A DNA stretch of 64,000 nt, taken from NCBI GenBank assembly GCA_030765055.1, contig CM060947.1, positions 63,838,934 to 63,902,933 on the forward strand, written 5' to 3'. Below the pieces are notes generated by a model, which did not search any database, was not told the DNA's origin, and worked only from the letters and a program-made list of their open reading frames with translations. The DNA comes from Mantis religiosa. Its lineage: Eukaryota > Arthropoda > Insecta > Mantodea > Mantidae. Of the stretch, positions 62,889 through 64,000 are shown in pieces (position 1 is the first letter of the stretch; every line of letters starts with the position of its first letter). The position numbers were made by a program, and so were the translations under genes.

Positions 62889-64000
62889 CATCTACTTCTC
62901 GACTCGATGTGAAAAATGGCACTGGAGGACTGACTGTTTTATTGCCGTCATTAGACAGGTCTGATCTAAAGTGCAATAAAATACTTGTCTATAAAACTGT
63001 GATTTGTAACATCTGTTCCTGAAATTGATAATCGAGTATTCCAAGGGTATAAAGGTTAACTCTATCACTATTTACCCGTCTAAAATTATGATAGAGAAGT
63101 TTAAGATACTATAGTTAGGTTTGGCGTCCTAGAGAAAAGGGGAAAAAACTTCCTCCTGGAATTCTGTGTCACAAAGGAAGAAGAGACAAAGTAAGGCAGT
63201 CCCAGATGCATGTATTCCATACCAAAGCCAAACGAATTTTTTCCTCCCAAGGCTTGCGGATGACCGCTTTGCAAGCCAAGAGTATCTGCTTGTCTCTTGA
63301 GAAAACACCAGGCGCAACAAGGTTGCTTCCCAGAATAAGGAACTAGAAGGTTGGTGGTTATCGCAAACGAAACTGACATACTCTGAGGATATGCAAGGCA
63401 TAGATGAAGTACTTAAAATTATATGGTGTATCAGCGCTATCTTTTGAGAACCTTATCTTAGAATTCTTTCCCCTGTTTTCTTATAATTCTTGCTTTGTTT
63501 TATCACCAGATTGCAACATATGCATTATCTGTTCACCAGCTTATGGTCTCTGGCAGGAGACATTTAACAGTCCAATAAACAATTAACAGTTCAGTTAACA
63601 GTTGAGTAATCAATTTAATACTCCATGATACCTGACGCCAGATTCGTTCTAGTGCCAACATCGCAGTGTGTAATCTCTCTAATAATAACCAATTTAACGC
63701 ATTTAACACAAAATCTAGAGTCTAAACTTACTATGTTTAGCTTATAAATAACATACACTCTATCGAAAAAATGTGGTGAGCTTCTTGGAGCTAAACTTAT
63801 TTGCACCCGAGGAGGAAGAGGAACAATTAAGTATCAGTTCTTTCATTTTACTGGTAATCCGTTTCTACGTCCTATATATAGTTTTAAAAATACTTAGGAG
63901 CCTGTTCTGATATTGAAAATTATTATGCAATTCTTGAGATACGTTCGTTACAATGGAGACTTTGGTATAAATAAGTTACAACTACTCATTTTCTATATAA
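62889..64000. other. No recognisable gene
   Basis: A+T-rich. Open frames at 63101-63401 (minus, two overlapping) have no recognisable motif. Confidence 0.4.

Overview
This window looks like a stretch of a large, repeat-rich insect genome. The evidence is the A+T-rich background, the absence of any multi-exon gene I can recognise, kilobase-scale microsatellites, several tRNA-derived SINE families with target-site duplications (TSDs), and mariner, Tc1, Penelope-like, LINE and Mutator-like remnants of insect type. A polyneopteran such as a cockroach is my guess, but that is inference only. There is no operon structure, rRNA or CRISPR array, and no convincing intact host gene. Almost everything that can be named is mobile DNA or its debris.

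Layout. 1-10.9 kb: a broken DDE transposase (about 1.5 kb), then copy A of a ~1 kb dispersed repeat (2.2-4.2 kb) interrupted by a mariner. A second, oppositely oriented mariner follows at 4.29 kb, then a head-to-head tRNA-like SINE pair, a four-unit 89-bp tandem array (6.4 kb), and a second SINE pair carrying a nested GC-rich retroposon (7.8-8.7 kb). 11-11.9 kb: (ATT)n. 13.5-17.2 kb: a LINE scrap, a head-to-head duplication of an unknown coding-like segment (15.3-16.3 kb) and a SINE. 18.1-19.0 kb: a third mariner. 20.5 kb: a 339-bp SINE. 22.4-23.1 kb: a LINE remnant. 24.3-25.4 kb: an 8-bp minisatellite with block structure. 25.7-28.2 kb: copy B of the dispersed repeat, carrying a 5'-truncated Penelope-like element.

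29.4-31.4 kb: a second mariner family split by a GC-rich retroposon. 31.5-36.2 kb: LTR-like, tRNA-like and SINE fragments. 37-39.1 kb: (CTTT)n. 40.3-43 kb: SINEs, including a tandem SINE. 43.5 kb: the C-terminal end of a Mutator-like transposase. 44.6-47.9 kb: LTR-like material. 48.2-49.7 kb: a complete Tc1-like transposon with only two internal stop codons. 51.9-52.6 kb: a foldback transposon built from two inverted copies of a transposase 3' end. 53.7-56.5 kb: SINEs, a 231-bp hairpin and a GC-rich retroposon. 58.4-64 kb: (CA)n tracts, a degenerate transposase, a 31-bp SINE micro-insertion and a mariner 3' end.

The most informative feature is that the window contains its own controls. Repeat copies A and B, about 23.5 kb apart, each give an empty target site for the element inserted in the other, so the mariner (TA duplication) and the Penelope-like insertion (11-bp TSD) are both defined to the base. 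Three mariner copies share the same loss of the transposase DNA-binding domain, which suggests a mobilised deletion family. Inverted-repeat structures recur at 5.2, 7.8, 15.3, 36.1, 52.2, 53.8 and 55.5 kb and are the main unexplained theme.
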